A DNA stretch of 64,000 nt. Source: Brasenia schreberi. Its lineage: Eukaryota > Streptophyta > Magnoliopsida > Nymphaeales > Cabombaceae. Shown here in pieces: positions 10,059 to 22,600 of the stretch (position 1 is its first letter; each line of letters starts with the position of its first letter). The position numbers and the translations under genes were made by a program. Where the stretch lies: NCBI GenBank assembly GCA_036023115.1, contig JAYKKT010000059.1:10130501-10194500 (forward strand), read 5' to 3'. A model generated the notes under the pieces. The model saw nothing but the letters and a program-made list of their open reading frames with translations, had not been told where the DNA came from and searched no databases.

Positions 10059-12497
10059 ATGGTGGCTATGAGAGCCACTGTATTTGCTTCAAGCACACAG
10101 CCTTTAATGCCTCTTCATTCTCACACCAATTCTTCTCTTCTCTCTCTATTCATTCAATGCCATCACCCGAACCATCCCCATCAAATCCATGCCCGTGTCA
10201 TCATAACCAACAACTCCTCCAACAAATTTTACATCTCCAAACTCCTTTCTCTCTACACTCAGTTGGGTTTCCTTGGCCATGACCGCCTCCTTTTCGATCG
10301 AACAAGAAACCCCCAACACCCTCTTGTGGAATACTTTGATGAAGGGCTATGGCTACCATGGATTCTATGATGAGATATTGCATCTCTATCTTCATATGCT
10401 TTGCGAAGGCCCTGCGAAACCTGACTTCTTTACCTTTCCTTGGGTTTTCAAGTCTTGTGCTTGTTTACCTGCATTAGAATTTGCTCTCTGTACTCATTCT
10501 CGTACTTTCAAGTCAGGCCTCGATGATAATATTTATGTTGGGAATGCTGCCATTCATATGTATTGCGGGTTTGGGCTTATTGATTCTGCGCGGCAAATGT
10601 TTGATGAAATGCCTGAACGAGACGTTGTTTCTTGGATGTCACTGATTTCGGGCTATTTTAAGGTTGGGAATGTAGATAATGCTGGGTTTCTGTTCAGGTT
10701 GATGTCGGAGAAGGATGAGGTTGCGTGGGGGTCATGGTTAGTAGGTATGCGCAGAATGGAAACTACATTGGTGCTTTGACTTTCTTCGTTGATATGCTCG
10801 TCAGTGGCATAGAGGCTACCAAATTCACTATAGTGAGCGTTCTCTCTGCTTGTTCGAATTCAGGATGCCTAAATCTGGGCTTATGCATTCATGGATATGT
10901 GATGAAATGTGGTTTTGAATTATCTGTTTTCATGGTAACTGCTTTAATTGATATGCTCTGCAAGTGTGGAGATTAACGAATGCACGGAAGGTCTTCAATC
11001 GCATGCTCAAGCAGAACTCAGCTTCTTGGAATGCCATTATTGGAGGCCTTGCTATGCATGGACATGGAAGAGAAGCTATAAGAATATTCACTGAGATGCA
11101 AAAGTCGGACATACAACCAAATGTCGTCACCTTATCTAGTGTTCTTTGTGCTTGCACTTATGCAGGGATGGTTGAGAGGGCCAGTATTACTTCAATTATG
11201 TGACAAAGGAATACAGAATTATAGCCAATGTTGATCATTATGGATGCATGGTAGATCTCCTAGGCTGGGCTGGGCGTATCAATGAGGCATATGAGCTTAT
11301 CAAAAGCATGCCAATGGAACCAAATGAGGTGGTGTGGGGAGCATTATTAGGTGCTTGCAGAATACATGGTAATCTCGACTTGGGGGAGATTGTGCTTGAG
11401 AAACTTATAGAGCTTGACCCTGAAAATAGTGGGAATTATGTGATTCTATCAAATATGTACTTTGCACTTGGTAGATCAGAGGATGCCAACAGTGTGAGGT
11501 TGTATGAAGGATATTGGTGTTTCAAAACCCCCAGGGTACAGCTCGATTGAAGTGAATGGTATGGTTCATGAGTTTCATTTGCCTACATGAAAGATGGACC
11601 CACGTTCTAGTCAATATTGCATGACAATACCGGATATGGGTTGAGTTATTGCTACTCGGTGGAACGTGATGTTGATACTCCTTTCTACTATAGGATCAAC
11701 GATATTTTTAGCCTACCGTCTGGGATGTGTGGTGCACATGTTATGCAATACAACATTTTCTAGCAATGAGCATAATATCTTTCGTGGTATATTACATTAT
11801 TGTGGTAGTTCATAAATTGTTTACATTTAATTTATTCACATTTTCTCATAGATGGACATAGTTGATGGCTCGCCTATGCCTCCTATCTTTTCATCATGAC
11901 AACATTACTCTGATGAAAGTGTTGGAAGTTAGCCAACTACACTTGAAGAACATATCGACTTATATCTAAAATTGAGAGGATTAGAAAACAATATTGTACA
12001 TGATATCAAGGATGATGACTAAGTGTAGCAACTACATATAGCAAAAAACACAAATGTCTTTCATTAGAATAGAGTACCATATACAATGTTTCAATTTTAC
12101 AAAATAACATCCAAATATAGCCCCAAACAATTCAATAAGATATATACAATGCTATAATTTCACTAATGATCATCATCATCAAGTGTCAACCGATAGATTC
12201 TTTCATGGGATTGCTCATACGTCAACAATAGGCCTAACAATAATGGATCTCCATCCAACAATTGTGGCACATGCTCCTCATGCACTAAAACAATTGCTAT
12301 TGTCTCCTGTATCACAATTATACGTTGATATAAGAAATTAAGCAATAGAAAGTTTTAACAATGCAAGAGAGAAATCACACCCTCATTCATCTAAGATTTA
12401 TGCGGTGTTAGATGTTCTAAATGATCAACTAGAGGCATTTGGCTACAAACCTGGCATGGAATATGTTTTAAATAGTGGAACAGGATTGCTAGATTGA
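10059..12497 (+). pseudogene. PLS-type pentatricopeptide repeat protein with E domain, disrupted
   Basis: PPR proteins bind organellar RNA. Recognisable parts in order: N-terminal HQIHARVIIT (about 10180), LWNTLMKGY (10324), repeated PPR units (VVSWMSLISGY, SASWNAIIGGLAMHGHG, VDHYGCMVDLLG), the E region (EPNEVVWGALLGACRIHGN, then PGYSSIEVNGMVHEF) and a tail HPHSSKIYAVLDVL at 12378 with a stop at 12495. Frame changes occur at 10310-10314 (extra C), 10727-10731 (G lost), about 10973 (T lost), 11178-11180 (G lost) and about 11500. About 0.8 kb of foreign sequence separates the E domain from the tail. The neighbouring proteasome and kinase exons show no such errors, so these breaks are probably real. 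Without them it would be an intronless gene of about 500 codons. Confidence 0.85.
11590..12365. mobile_element. Insertion of about 0.8 kb in the PPR pseudogene, type unknown
   Basis: PPR homology stops near 11585 (VHEFHL) and resumes at 12375 (KSHPHSSKIY), positions normally adjacent in E-type PPR proteins. The intervening sequence has no recognised domain. A minus-strand frame at 12163-12345 ends LTLDDDDH but belongs to no family I know. No clear target duplication. Confidence 0.5.
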
Positions 12498-13649
12498 ACT
12501 TGTTCAAGAGAAATCATGCAAGATATGCAATTCAGTTCAGCAATTCTTCAAAGTAAAATTCAGTTCATCAATTCTTCAAAGTATTCAGATTCTCTTTAAA
12601 ATTCGGCAAATCCGCCTTTCAAGGGGTGCAGGACAACCTTCCATGAGACTCCTAGTTCTCCGCCCCCAATGACTGAATATTATTAGGTGCTTCGCAAATC
12701 GAGTTTGTAACGAGAAAACTTCAAGTATGTGTTCACAAGCCCAACACAAGCATTTGTCTGCTTCACAAATTGAAAGAAAGGAAATTGAGCTCGACACGAG
12801 ATGAAAAGTTCAAGAATATGCAAACTCAAGATTCCTGATCCAAGGCAAACTTTCTGCTGATGATACCGAGTCTAAGCCCAGACCTGACAAGAGGTAAATA
12901 GGTCAGAATCTGGATTCAGATGACAAAACAGATTGTGTGCAACACACAGCTGACAAATTTTTAGAAACCTTTTCTGTTGTGAAAGTATATATGTTGGTGG
13001 AAGTTCTGGGTTCCACAAACAGACCCAAGTTTCATATGCTGTTTAATATACGATTTATAGCATTCATTTCAAACTCGGGACCATGAATTACCATCTTGAT
13101 CTAACCGAAGCTGCAAACTAGAAGCATATTACAAGCCCATGCCCATGTGGGTCTAGGCCTGCATTTCTAGTACCAGGGGCCTACAACCATGAATCAAACA
13201 CATCCCAAAGGAGCCGCTTGGAGTGCTGCTCCACGCCTCCCCTACGACAACAACAAGATGCGGCCAATGTGACGAAGACATTCATAACCTCAAGCAATCC
13301 TTCACCAACTTTTGAATGTTGTACTACCCTGGGAAAAATCTCCTTGCAGTCCTTATAATTGTATGCAGTTTTTTGTGCCATGGGATAATTCATCACTTTT
13401 ATCGTGTATCAAGCTCATGCAATGCATCAAACGACGATAATGATGAAGATAATGGTGTGTACGTGTGTGTGTGAGAGAGAGAGAGTTGTCTTTCTAAGGA
13501 CTGAAGAAAATGAGTCAAAGGTGGAAGATCAACGAAAGAAATTCAGCCATTTATCAAAACAAGTTCGTATGGTGTTGTTGAAAACGATAATTTCAATGGC
13601 CTAGTAATCAGGAAAGAAACACAAAGAGTTGAAAAGAACATGTTTAAGC
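12498..13649. other. Between PPR pseudogene and proteasome gene; includes PBC 3' flank
   Basis: No coding region is recognised. The part just below 13650 should contain the PBC 3' UTR. A short GA run lies at about 13472-13484. Confidence 0.4.
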
Positions 13650-16600
13650 CTAATCCATCCGCCCCTTCAAGGTCCTCTCCTTCACTTCTGTTGGCGTCCT
13701 GCAACAAAAGACCATGATCATTCGCCAAAGACTGACGTTTGCAATTCGAAATACATTCAAAACCAACACTTCACACTTGATGTAGGGCATTCATGCAGGC
13801 GAGAGCTAAACCATGGTGCCAGATGCAAGCATCAATTTTATTATCACGAAAGAAACTACAGAGATTTGTTATGAGTGTTGGGCAATTAATCATCAACATG
13901 TACAAAAGATGTCTGTGACAGAAATGAAGATGTTAAGATGGATGAGTGGTCATACAAAGAAAGACCGTATACATAATGAGGTTATTAAAAACAAATTAGG
14001 AGTGATACCAATAGAGGATAAAATGAGAGAATATCATTTAAGATGGTTTGGACATATAGAAAGAAGATCAAAAGAAGCACCTGTAAGAAGGTATTAAAAA
14101 CTAGATTTTGAAAGTATTAAAAGAGGGGACGACCACAAAAGTGTTGGGAAGAAACAATAAAAAATGATCTAGCTTATGTTGAGTTAACTGCTAACATGGA
14201 ACATGATAGAGCTCTCTGGAAACAAAGAATCCATGTAGCCGACCCCGTCTAGTATGAGAAAAAGGCTTAGTTGTTGTTGTTGTTGAAACTACAGACATTT
14301 GTTCCCCATATGACTATAAATATGTTAAAAAGAACTTCAGTAGGAGGCTGTACTTACACGATGAATACATGTCCACCCCAACCACTCAAACAATCACGAT
14401 CAACTGATGCTAAAAGAGCTTGAGAAATGGTCTCGAACAATTCATCAGCCTCCTGAAATAGGTGAATACACTTGGTATGAGATCTGAAACCCGCATGTGA
14501 AAATAGTCGTGACTCACATATCAACGCAAACCGTCAGTGACTACAGATCTAAGAATAGCTACAGCAAGAAAGTCATTGAAGAGCGTTCTTTGTTGCCAGA
14601 AGAAGTCAAGATCATATTTTCCATGACAAAAGCACCAGTCAATGAAGAATGCTAAGTAGAAGAAATTTGTGAGACGGTAGACACCATCCAATATAGTGCA
14701 TTCCTAGCTAGAACACTCGCATGTGGTTTACAAGAGGGAAAAAGTAACCCGATCAGCTAAGAAGCTTTGACGCAATGGGCAAAGCTCTAGCATGTTATAG
14801 TAGTTATGAGTCTTTTGATGGCCTACGCTAATAGAAAAATCTTAGAAACTCTCGTTCCGTTTACTCAATGGGTCCTCTAATTATGACTCCTAGTAAGTGA
14901 CTGAGCAAATAAAGGAGATGATTGACATGAGCAGGGCAAAGGGGGATAATGGGGAGTCCCCCCTTTTTTACAATTCCATAGTGTAATACGCAATATAATA
15001 AGTATTAATATCCTACATATATATATATATATATCATGTTCCTCAAGCAGGTATCTTGAGTTACCCATGAATTTCTTATTACCTGCATAAAGGTAAGGGA
15101 TGTATTCATATCCTGAACACCTAAGCACTGTATTAGTGAGTGAGTAACCACCCCCTCTATCCTTTACAGGGGGAAAAAGAAAATGGGTGACAAATACGGC
15201 CTAATGCTCAAGTCTCATTTATTTTGGATACACAAAAAGGTTGAAAAGTTTGAGAAATATATAACTTACCATGTCAGGCTTATACATTGATTCGCAAGCA
15301 CCATAAAGAGATTCAGCTGCTGTACCCGCAACAACGAAGTCTTTCGCCAATTCTCTGTATATAAAAGCAAGAGTGATGACATCATAACAAAAACAAAGCA
15401 TGCGTAACCCTTAAGATAACAGGACAAATTAAAAGGTATTTCTTATGACATGACGGTATGGGTACAGTAAGATGGTATTTTAATATGGGACACACACATA
15501 TACTGACCTTTTACAAAACTTATTTGTAAAAGAACATAACATCTTTTGAAATTATACAACAACAACAACAACAAAGCCTTTTTTCCATACTAGATGGGGT
15601 CGGCTACATGGATTCTTTGTTTCCACAGTCTTATCATTTTCATAATTCCATAGTAGATAAGTCCGACAAAGTTTTACACCGGCTGTCAAAAGCCTTACAC
15701 AACACTCCTCCTTTATCCAGACTTAGAACTGGCCATACAAAGGTGATCCCTTACATGAACAGAGTTTTTTGAAATTATACTACTACAAAATATATGTTAA
15801 AACAAGCAGCTTAAAATATTTATTCCAATAGAAGTTTGAAAAATCCTAAGAGAGGCAGGAATTACTCGGCTCACAAGACTATTTAATAAAATATGGAAAA
15901 ACAAAAAGATGTCTGGGGAATGGAGAGCGAGTACACTTATATCCATGTACAAGAACAAGCGAGATATTCATAATTGTGTGAATTATCAAAGTATCAAGTT
16001 AATGAGCCATATTATGAAATTATGGGAAAGAATTATCGAACGTAGGTTAAGACAAGTATCGAGTACAATAGAGAACCAATTTGGATTCATGCAAGGTAGA
16101 TCTAATGTTGAAGCGATTCACCTTTTGAGACGTCTTATGAAACATTTTAGAGCAAAGAAAAAGTCCTTCACATGATATTTATTGATCTAGAAAAAGCTTA
16201 CGATAGGGTACTAAGGGAATGTTCTTTGGAGAACCTTGAAAAAAAAAAATCCTATATATATACCTTATAAGAGACATGTACGATGATGCAAAAACATGTG
16301 TAAGCATTCATGAAGGAATGACAAACTTCTTTGAAGTTAATATTGGGTTACATAAAGGATCAACTTTAAGTTCATACTTATCTATAATGGTGATTGATGA
16401 GTTAACAAAACATATTCAAGATGAAGTACCTTGTATATGTTAATTGCATACGGTATTGTGTTAGTGGAGGAGTCTAAGGAAAAAGTTAATAGAAAATTAG
16501 AACTATAGAGAAAAATATTAGAAAGTAAAGGCTTTCGACTTAGTAAAATAAAGACATAATATATCGAATGTAAGTTTGATCATTTGGTTACTTCAGGGGA

Positions 16601-19600
16601 CATAGAAATTAAAATTGACACACATTGCAACCCCAAAAGGAAAGTTTTAAATACCTAGGGTCAATTTTTAAGAGCGATGAAAGAATTAATGGAGATGTTA
16701 CATTAAATTAATTAATGCAGGTTGGTTAAAATGGAAAGGAACATCAGGTATTCTTTGTGATAATAAGATACTATTAAAGGTAAAAGGTAAATATCATAGA
16801 AAAGCAATTAGACATGACATGTTTTATGGTTCGGAGTGTTGGGCAGTTAATCATCAACATGTACAAAAGATGTCTCTGACAGAAATGAAGATGTTGAGAT
16901 GGATGAGTGGTCATATAAGGAAAGACCGTATGCATAATAAGGTAATTAGAAACAAATTAGGAGTGACACCAATAGAGGATAAAATGAGAGAATATTGTTT
17001 AAGATGGTTTGGACATATAGAAAGAAGATCAAAAGAAGCGCATATAAAAAGGTATGAAAAACTAGATTTTGAAAGTATTAAAAGAGGTAGAGGACAACCA
17101 CAAAGAATCCATGTAGCCGACCCCATCTAGTATGGGAAAAGGCTTAGTTGTTGCGGTGGTTGTTGTAAGTCTTCGGGCTATTACTAGGTAACTGGGACAT
17201 ATTCCATCTGGACATTTTACCAAAACGATCTCCAATATCACTCCATGTTTAAGATCTGATCAGATTTGCTCGTAAAAAACTTGATGGTGGAAAATCCATC
17301 TTACTATCTCTATGCTGCTCATCTTGTTCTTATTAATTCGTGCCCTCTAGTTTATCCCTTCACTGGCTTGTGCTGTTTCACTTGCCACTTACCACCAGCC
17401 ATGCTTTCGGGGATCGCATTCAAAACTCTGGCGTTGTCATCGGTGCCGTCTGTTTTGTTTCGCCCTAATGAGTTTTGGGCTATTCTTTTCTCTTTTCCGG
17501 TACAGAAGTGTGTCCGGAGACGAGAAGGGCTGACTTACAACAAGACTATTTCTATCTGCAGAATAAAATCCCCATCTGATCAGCTATTCGGAGGTTGGAG
17601 ATAAACAGAGATCCGTAAAAAGAGAGATGGCTTTCGATTCGGTCTACAATGGCAATAAACTCCTTGTTGTGACAATGAATTCGCACGACACTCGAGTCTC
17701 AATAACTCTTCACAGCGAACATCCTTTACCTTGAGAAACCAATCTCTTGAGATCTGTCAAAAATTTTTGGAACAATGAATCCGTTCCATCTCTGTCTTAT
17801 TTCCTGTTGATCCCATGAGTGGTTGGTTTCAGAGGTCCGTCAGTAGTCTTGTCGTTTCATATATGGTTGGTGTCTGTCAATGAAAGATGGGTGACAACCA
17901 TGGTAATCTCTTTCACTTTCAGTACTTACATTGGATGCTCTCTTTTGGTAATGAACTGATATACAACTGTGATCTTGGGCTACTTATTTTGGTCGGTTTC
18001 ACTGACCAAATTATTGGAACTCCCAAAAGCTAGGAGGTTTGAGAATCGTATCGTTATCTAGGTGGTGGTTTACCGATTCCTGCCGTTTGATACTGCCTCG
18101 CCGACTCAGACCTAGCTGGTCTGTGCACCTCTTCTTTTTCTCACAGGGGACCAAATAAACATGACTGTAACCCTCGGGTCTACTTGAAAAACTAAAGTCA
18201 GCTTGAAAACTAAAACTTTGATTGTGAGCGGGTCGATTGTCTTTTCTCACATGGGCCTCCTTGTGAGCCATTTGTTATATGTTTCCTATTATGTTTTTCT
18301 TTAATACCAACAAATATATCATGAGGTTATTAGAGAAAGAGTTGATACATCGTGAGGTTATTAGAGAAAGAGTTGATACATGTGGACAATCGAACAACTG
18401 TGTGTCAAAAATATGTCTATGCCGGCCAAAAACATGTTTATGCACAAAGTTGTAGAGGGAGTGACACCTGCTCCAAGTACAACACCTTTCATCTTGAAAT
18501 ATTTATTAATTATTGAGATTGGTCTGTGATTTTCATCATCTACATTCTTTATATATATTGGGCACTCGCATGACATTTCTTTAAGTAGAAAATGGATGGA
18601 CCATAGCGTTTGCTACTCTTTGAGTTGGTCCTGTTGGCCGTTTTGAACAAGCCATACATGCACACACATTTATTGATTTAAAAAAAAGCTTATGATAGTG
18701 TGTCAAAAAATGTTCCTTGAAGAACCTTGGAAAATAGAGATATCTCATTGACATATATAAATCTTGTAAGAGACATTTACGTTGGTACAAAAACATATGT
18801 GAGGACTCACGAAGGAATGACAGACTCCTTTGAAGTTAATATTCGGTTACATCAGAGATCAACTTTAAGTTCATATTTATTTATATTGGTCATTGGTGAA
18901 TTAACAAAACATCTTAAAGATGAAGTACCTTGGTGTATGTTATTTGCAAATGACATTGTGCTAGTGGAGGAATCATTGAGAATATGGAATGTAAGACTTT
19001 CGACTTTCGACTATTAAGAGAAACATTAGAAAGTAAAGACTTTCGACTTAGTAGAACAAAGACAAAATATATGGAATGTAAGTTTGATCATTTGATTACT
19101 TTAGAGGACATAAAAATTAAAATTGGCACACATTGCATCCCTCAAAAGGAAAGTTTTAAATACCTAGGGTCAATTTTTCAAAGTGATAAAAGAATTGATG
19201 GAGAGGTTACACAGAATTAATGCTGGTTGGTTAAAATGAAGAGGAGCATCAAATATTCTTTATGATAAGAAGATACCATTAAAGTTAAAAGGTAAATATT
19301 CTGAGTGTTGGGCAGTTAATCATCAACATGTAAAAAAAAATGTCTAACAAAAATGAAGATGTTGAGATGGATGAGTTGTCATATAAGAAAAGACCGTATA
19401 CATAATGAGGTTATTATAAACAAATTGGGAGTATCACTAATAGATGATAAAATGAGGAAAAATCATTTAAGATGGTTTGAACATATAGAAAGACCAATGA
19501 AAGACACTCCGGTAAAAAGATATGAAAAACTAGATTGTGAAAATATTAAAAGAAGAAGAAGATGATCACAAAAGTGTTCAAAAGAAACAATAAAGAATGA

Positions 19601-22600
19601 TTTAGTTTATATTGAGTTAACTGCTATAACATGACACATAATAGGGTCCTCTAGAAATAAAGTTTCTAAATATTAAAGCTAAGTCAGACACAGGAAGTCC
19701 GCGAGACATTGCCTGTACACTGCAAAGGCACCTGTCCAAGTGTCTTTATCATAGTCAGTGAAAATCAGATATTTTGAAAATATCATGATAACCTCGACAA
19801 CTGTCAACAGTACTGAAAAAATATCATAAATTTTCCAAAACATTGCTAATCTTCAAAATCCATGTTATAAAAATTCGATGGAGTTTTACGCTGGCTGTCG
19901 TAAGCCTAATACAACCCTCCTCCTTTATCCAGGCTTGGGACTGGCAATGCAAAGGTGATCCCTTACATGGGTGGAGTTTGACCCGTCTAGTATGGGAAAA
20001 GGCTTAGTTGTTGTTGTTGTATTGCCAATCTTCAAAATATTGTGATATTATTGCTTGTTATCGCAATATTTTCACTAGAAGCTTCCAGGTTTTCCCTTTT
20101 TTCATACTTTTTGACTTTGTAAGAGCTTAACCACTTCACGGGCTTTCAAATAAGAATACATGTGCTAACCACTATTTTCCCCCTTTACTAAGAAAATTAT
20201 CATCCACCCGAGATTTTTCCAAAAATATATAATTTTGAAATTCGTTACCAAGAACAAAAATGGTGACTATAAGTGAAACTCATAAACATAGGTATTTGCT
20301 TTACGCAGAAGCATTTGCAAGCAACATCAACAAAGCAGTGTCCAGAAGTGAAACTCTTAAGACGAACATGAAGTGACATGCAGAACACAAAAAAATCATC
20401 TTGAAACATGGAAAATCCTACAGATTAATCATTCTGACAATGCCATCAATTCCGAATGCTTGATCATTCCATTTACGATTGGCATACTGAGCAACTAAGT
20501 TTCCACATGGACCAGTTCTATAAATTGGTCTTCTTTCAAGTTAAATGTGTTAAACCTGATATATGATAAAAAAACTTCTCGTAACGTAAACATATAACAA
20601 GAAACAGTAAAGCAGTGGTTGACAAGCTTGAACCATATTTATTATATCGAGGCTTGTGCTGGACCAGGTTTTGATTCAAATACAGCATGCCCATGCATGC
20701 AACAGTAAGGGCTCTTTTACAAGTTATGATTAGATCAAAATTGCTTCTTAGCCACATCACTTTATTCCTTTCACTAAAACCACGTTTCAAAAGCTTCCCT
20801 CTGCCAAAGGCACTACCAAGAGACCCATACAATCTCACAAATCTCTTCGTTTTTTCTTCCTACCAACCAATAGGGACCTTTCTCACCTCACAAATCTCTT
20901 AGCCCTTTAATTACAGACTGTAGACCTCATAACCTGTTCTTTCATTAAGACAAAGAACAATTCAGCCAAGTCAACCACTATGTGGACCAACATGATAGCC
21001 CGTTTAAGGTATCTTGAACTGAAAAACAGTTCTTGACCACAAGATGATAGATCATACTCTTCTCAATCAATCTCGGCATCACTAAGTAATTTCCACAGGA
21101 AATTAAATGTAGTAGGTATCAACTCAAATCAGGAAGTGCAATTGCTTAAGAAGTAGTATTAGGAATCAATAGAATGTTAGTGATTTTCTTCTAAAGTGTT
21201 AGACTATTTACTTCAAAGTAGTTCTTATCTTAGGTACATTACCCCTATCAATGCTCCAAACAATTAGAAGTACCAAGGAATCACATCTAGCCTTTATGAG
21301 GATAATCCTTAAAACTTTAGCAAATATATTTTGTAATATCGTTTGGAAAGAAAAAGATGTCCATGGTAAAAATGAAGATGTTGAGATGGAGGGGTAGTCA
21401 CACAAGGAAAGACCGTATCCGTATGGTTTAGTCACGTAGAAAGATGACCAAAAGATATGAGAAACTAGATTGTAAAAATATTAAAAGAGGAACACAAAGA
21501 CCACAAAAGTGTTGGAAGGAAATAATAAAGAATGATCTAACTTATGTTGAGTTAAATGTTAGCATGGCACATGATTGAGCTCTATGAAAACAAAGAATCC
21601 ATGTAGCCAACCCATCTAGTATAGGAAAAGGCTTGGTTGTTGTTGTTTGGAAAGAAAAAGCATTTCCCTCAAAAACTTCAGCACCAACATCACTGCAGCC
21701 CTTTCTTCTCAAGAACCTTCTCAGTAACATTTGATATCTCTTGTTGTAAGCTGTCAAGATACAGTACCATTCCATTCTTCTCAACTGCGAAGGATATTGG
21801 TCTCTCTTTTTTGCTGCAGTCAATGTCATGCAAAAAAGCATGCCTATCGATTTACAAGTTGTGAAAACCTGAAATTTGTTAACACGAGTTCACTGGGTTG
21901 CCTTAGCCTACATCACATCATGACACTAATCTTATTTAACAATAAAAGCCATCGTATACTAGTTCTTGCCATTGAGAAGTACACTTTCTGTGGAAATACG
22001 ATGTTTGGTCTCATTTATTGGGGGAGGATGGGGTTGGCACAAAAAATCATTAATGTCCCCAATGTAATCAAGCCAGAACTGACCCTGCACTTCAAATTTA
22101 GGTCCAGGAGATCCATATCCTCATTATATTAGTCATTTGCTTTTGTTTATTTACTTCAGTAAATAAGAACATTTGACCACAAGTTACCCCGGTAACTTTT
22201 TGATTAAATTGAAGAATCCTATCATTGGTTCATTTTAATGTAACATGAATTCTAGGATCATTAGCATTCCAGTTAAATTGAGACTTTTCTTTTATTAGGA
22301 TTCTATTAGAAATAGAATTGTTTATAGGGCATCTCTATGTAAACAGAAGAACTATGTTCCTTTTTTGTTTATGACAAATTACCTTGGTTTTAATGGAGTC
22401 TTGTTAGCTTTTCTCATCAGCATTCTCTTCGAGTTTCTCATCCCCCTCTCCCTTTCTTATCCCCGGGTTAGGCCCTTCATCTCCTTTTAATTCTTAGTCA
22501 TCATCAATCTATGAAAGCTCGTGTCAAGCTTGGACAAGCATCCTTAATCAAATCAATCTTCAGACTCGAACAAAATTCTGAGCATCAAAGGGGTCGTCGA

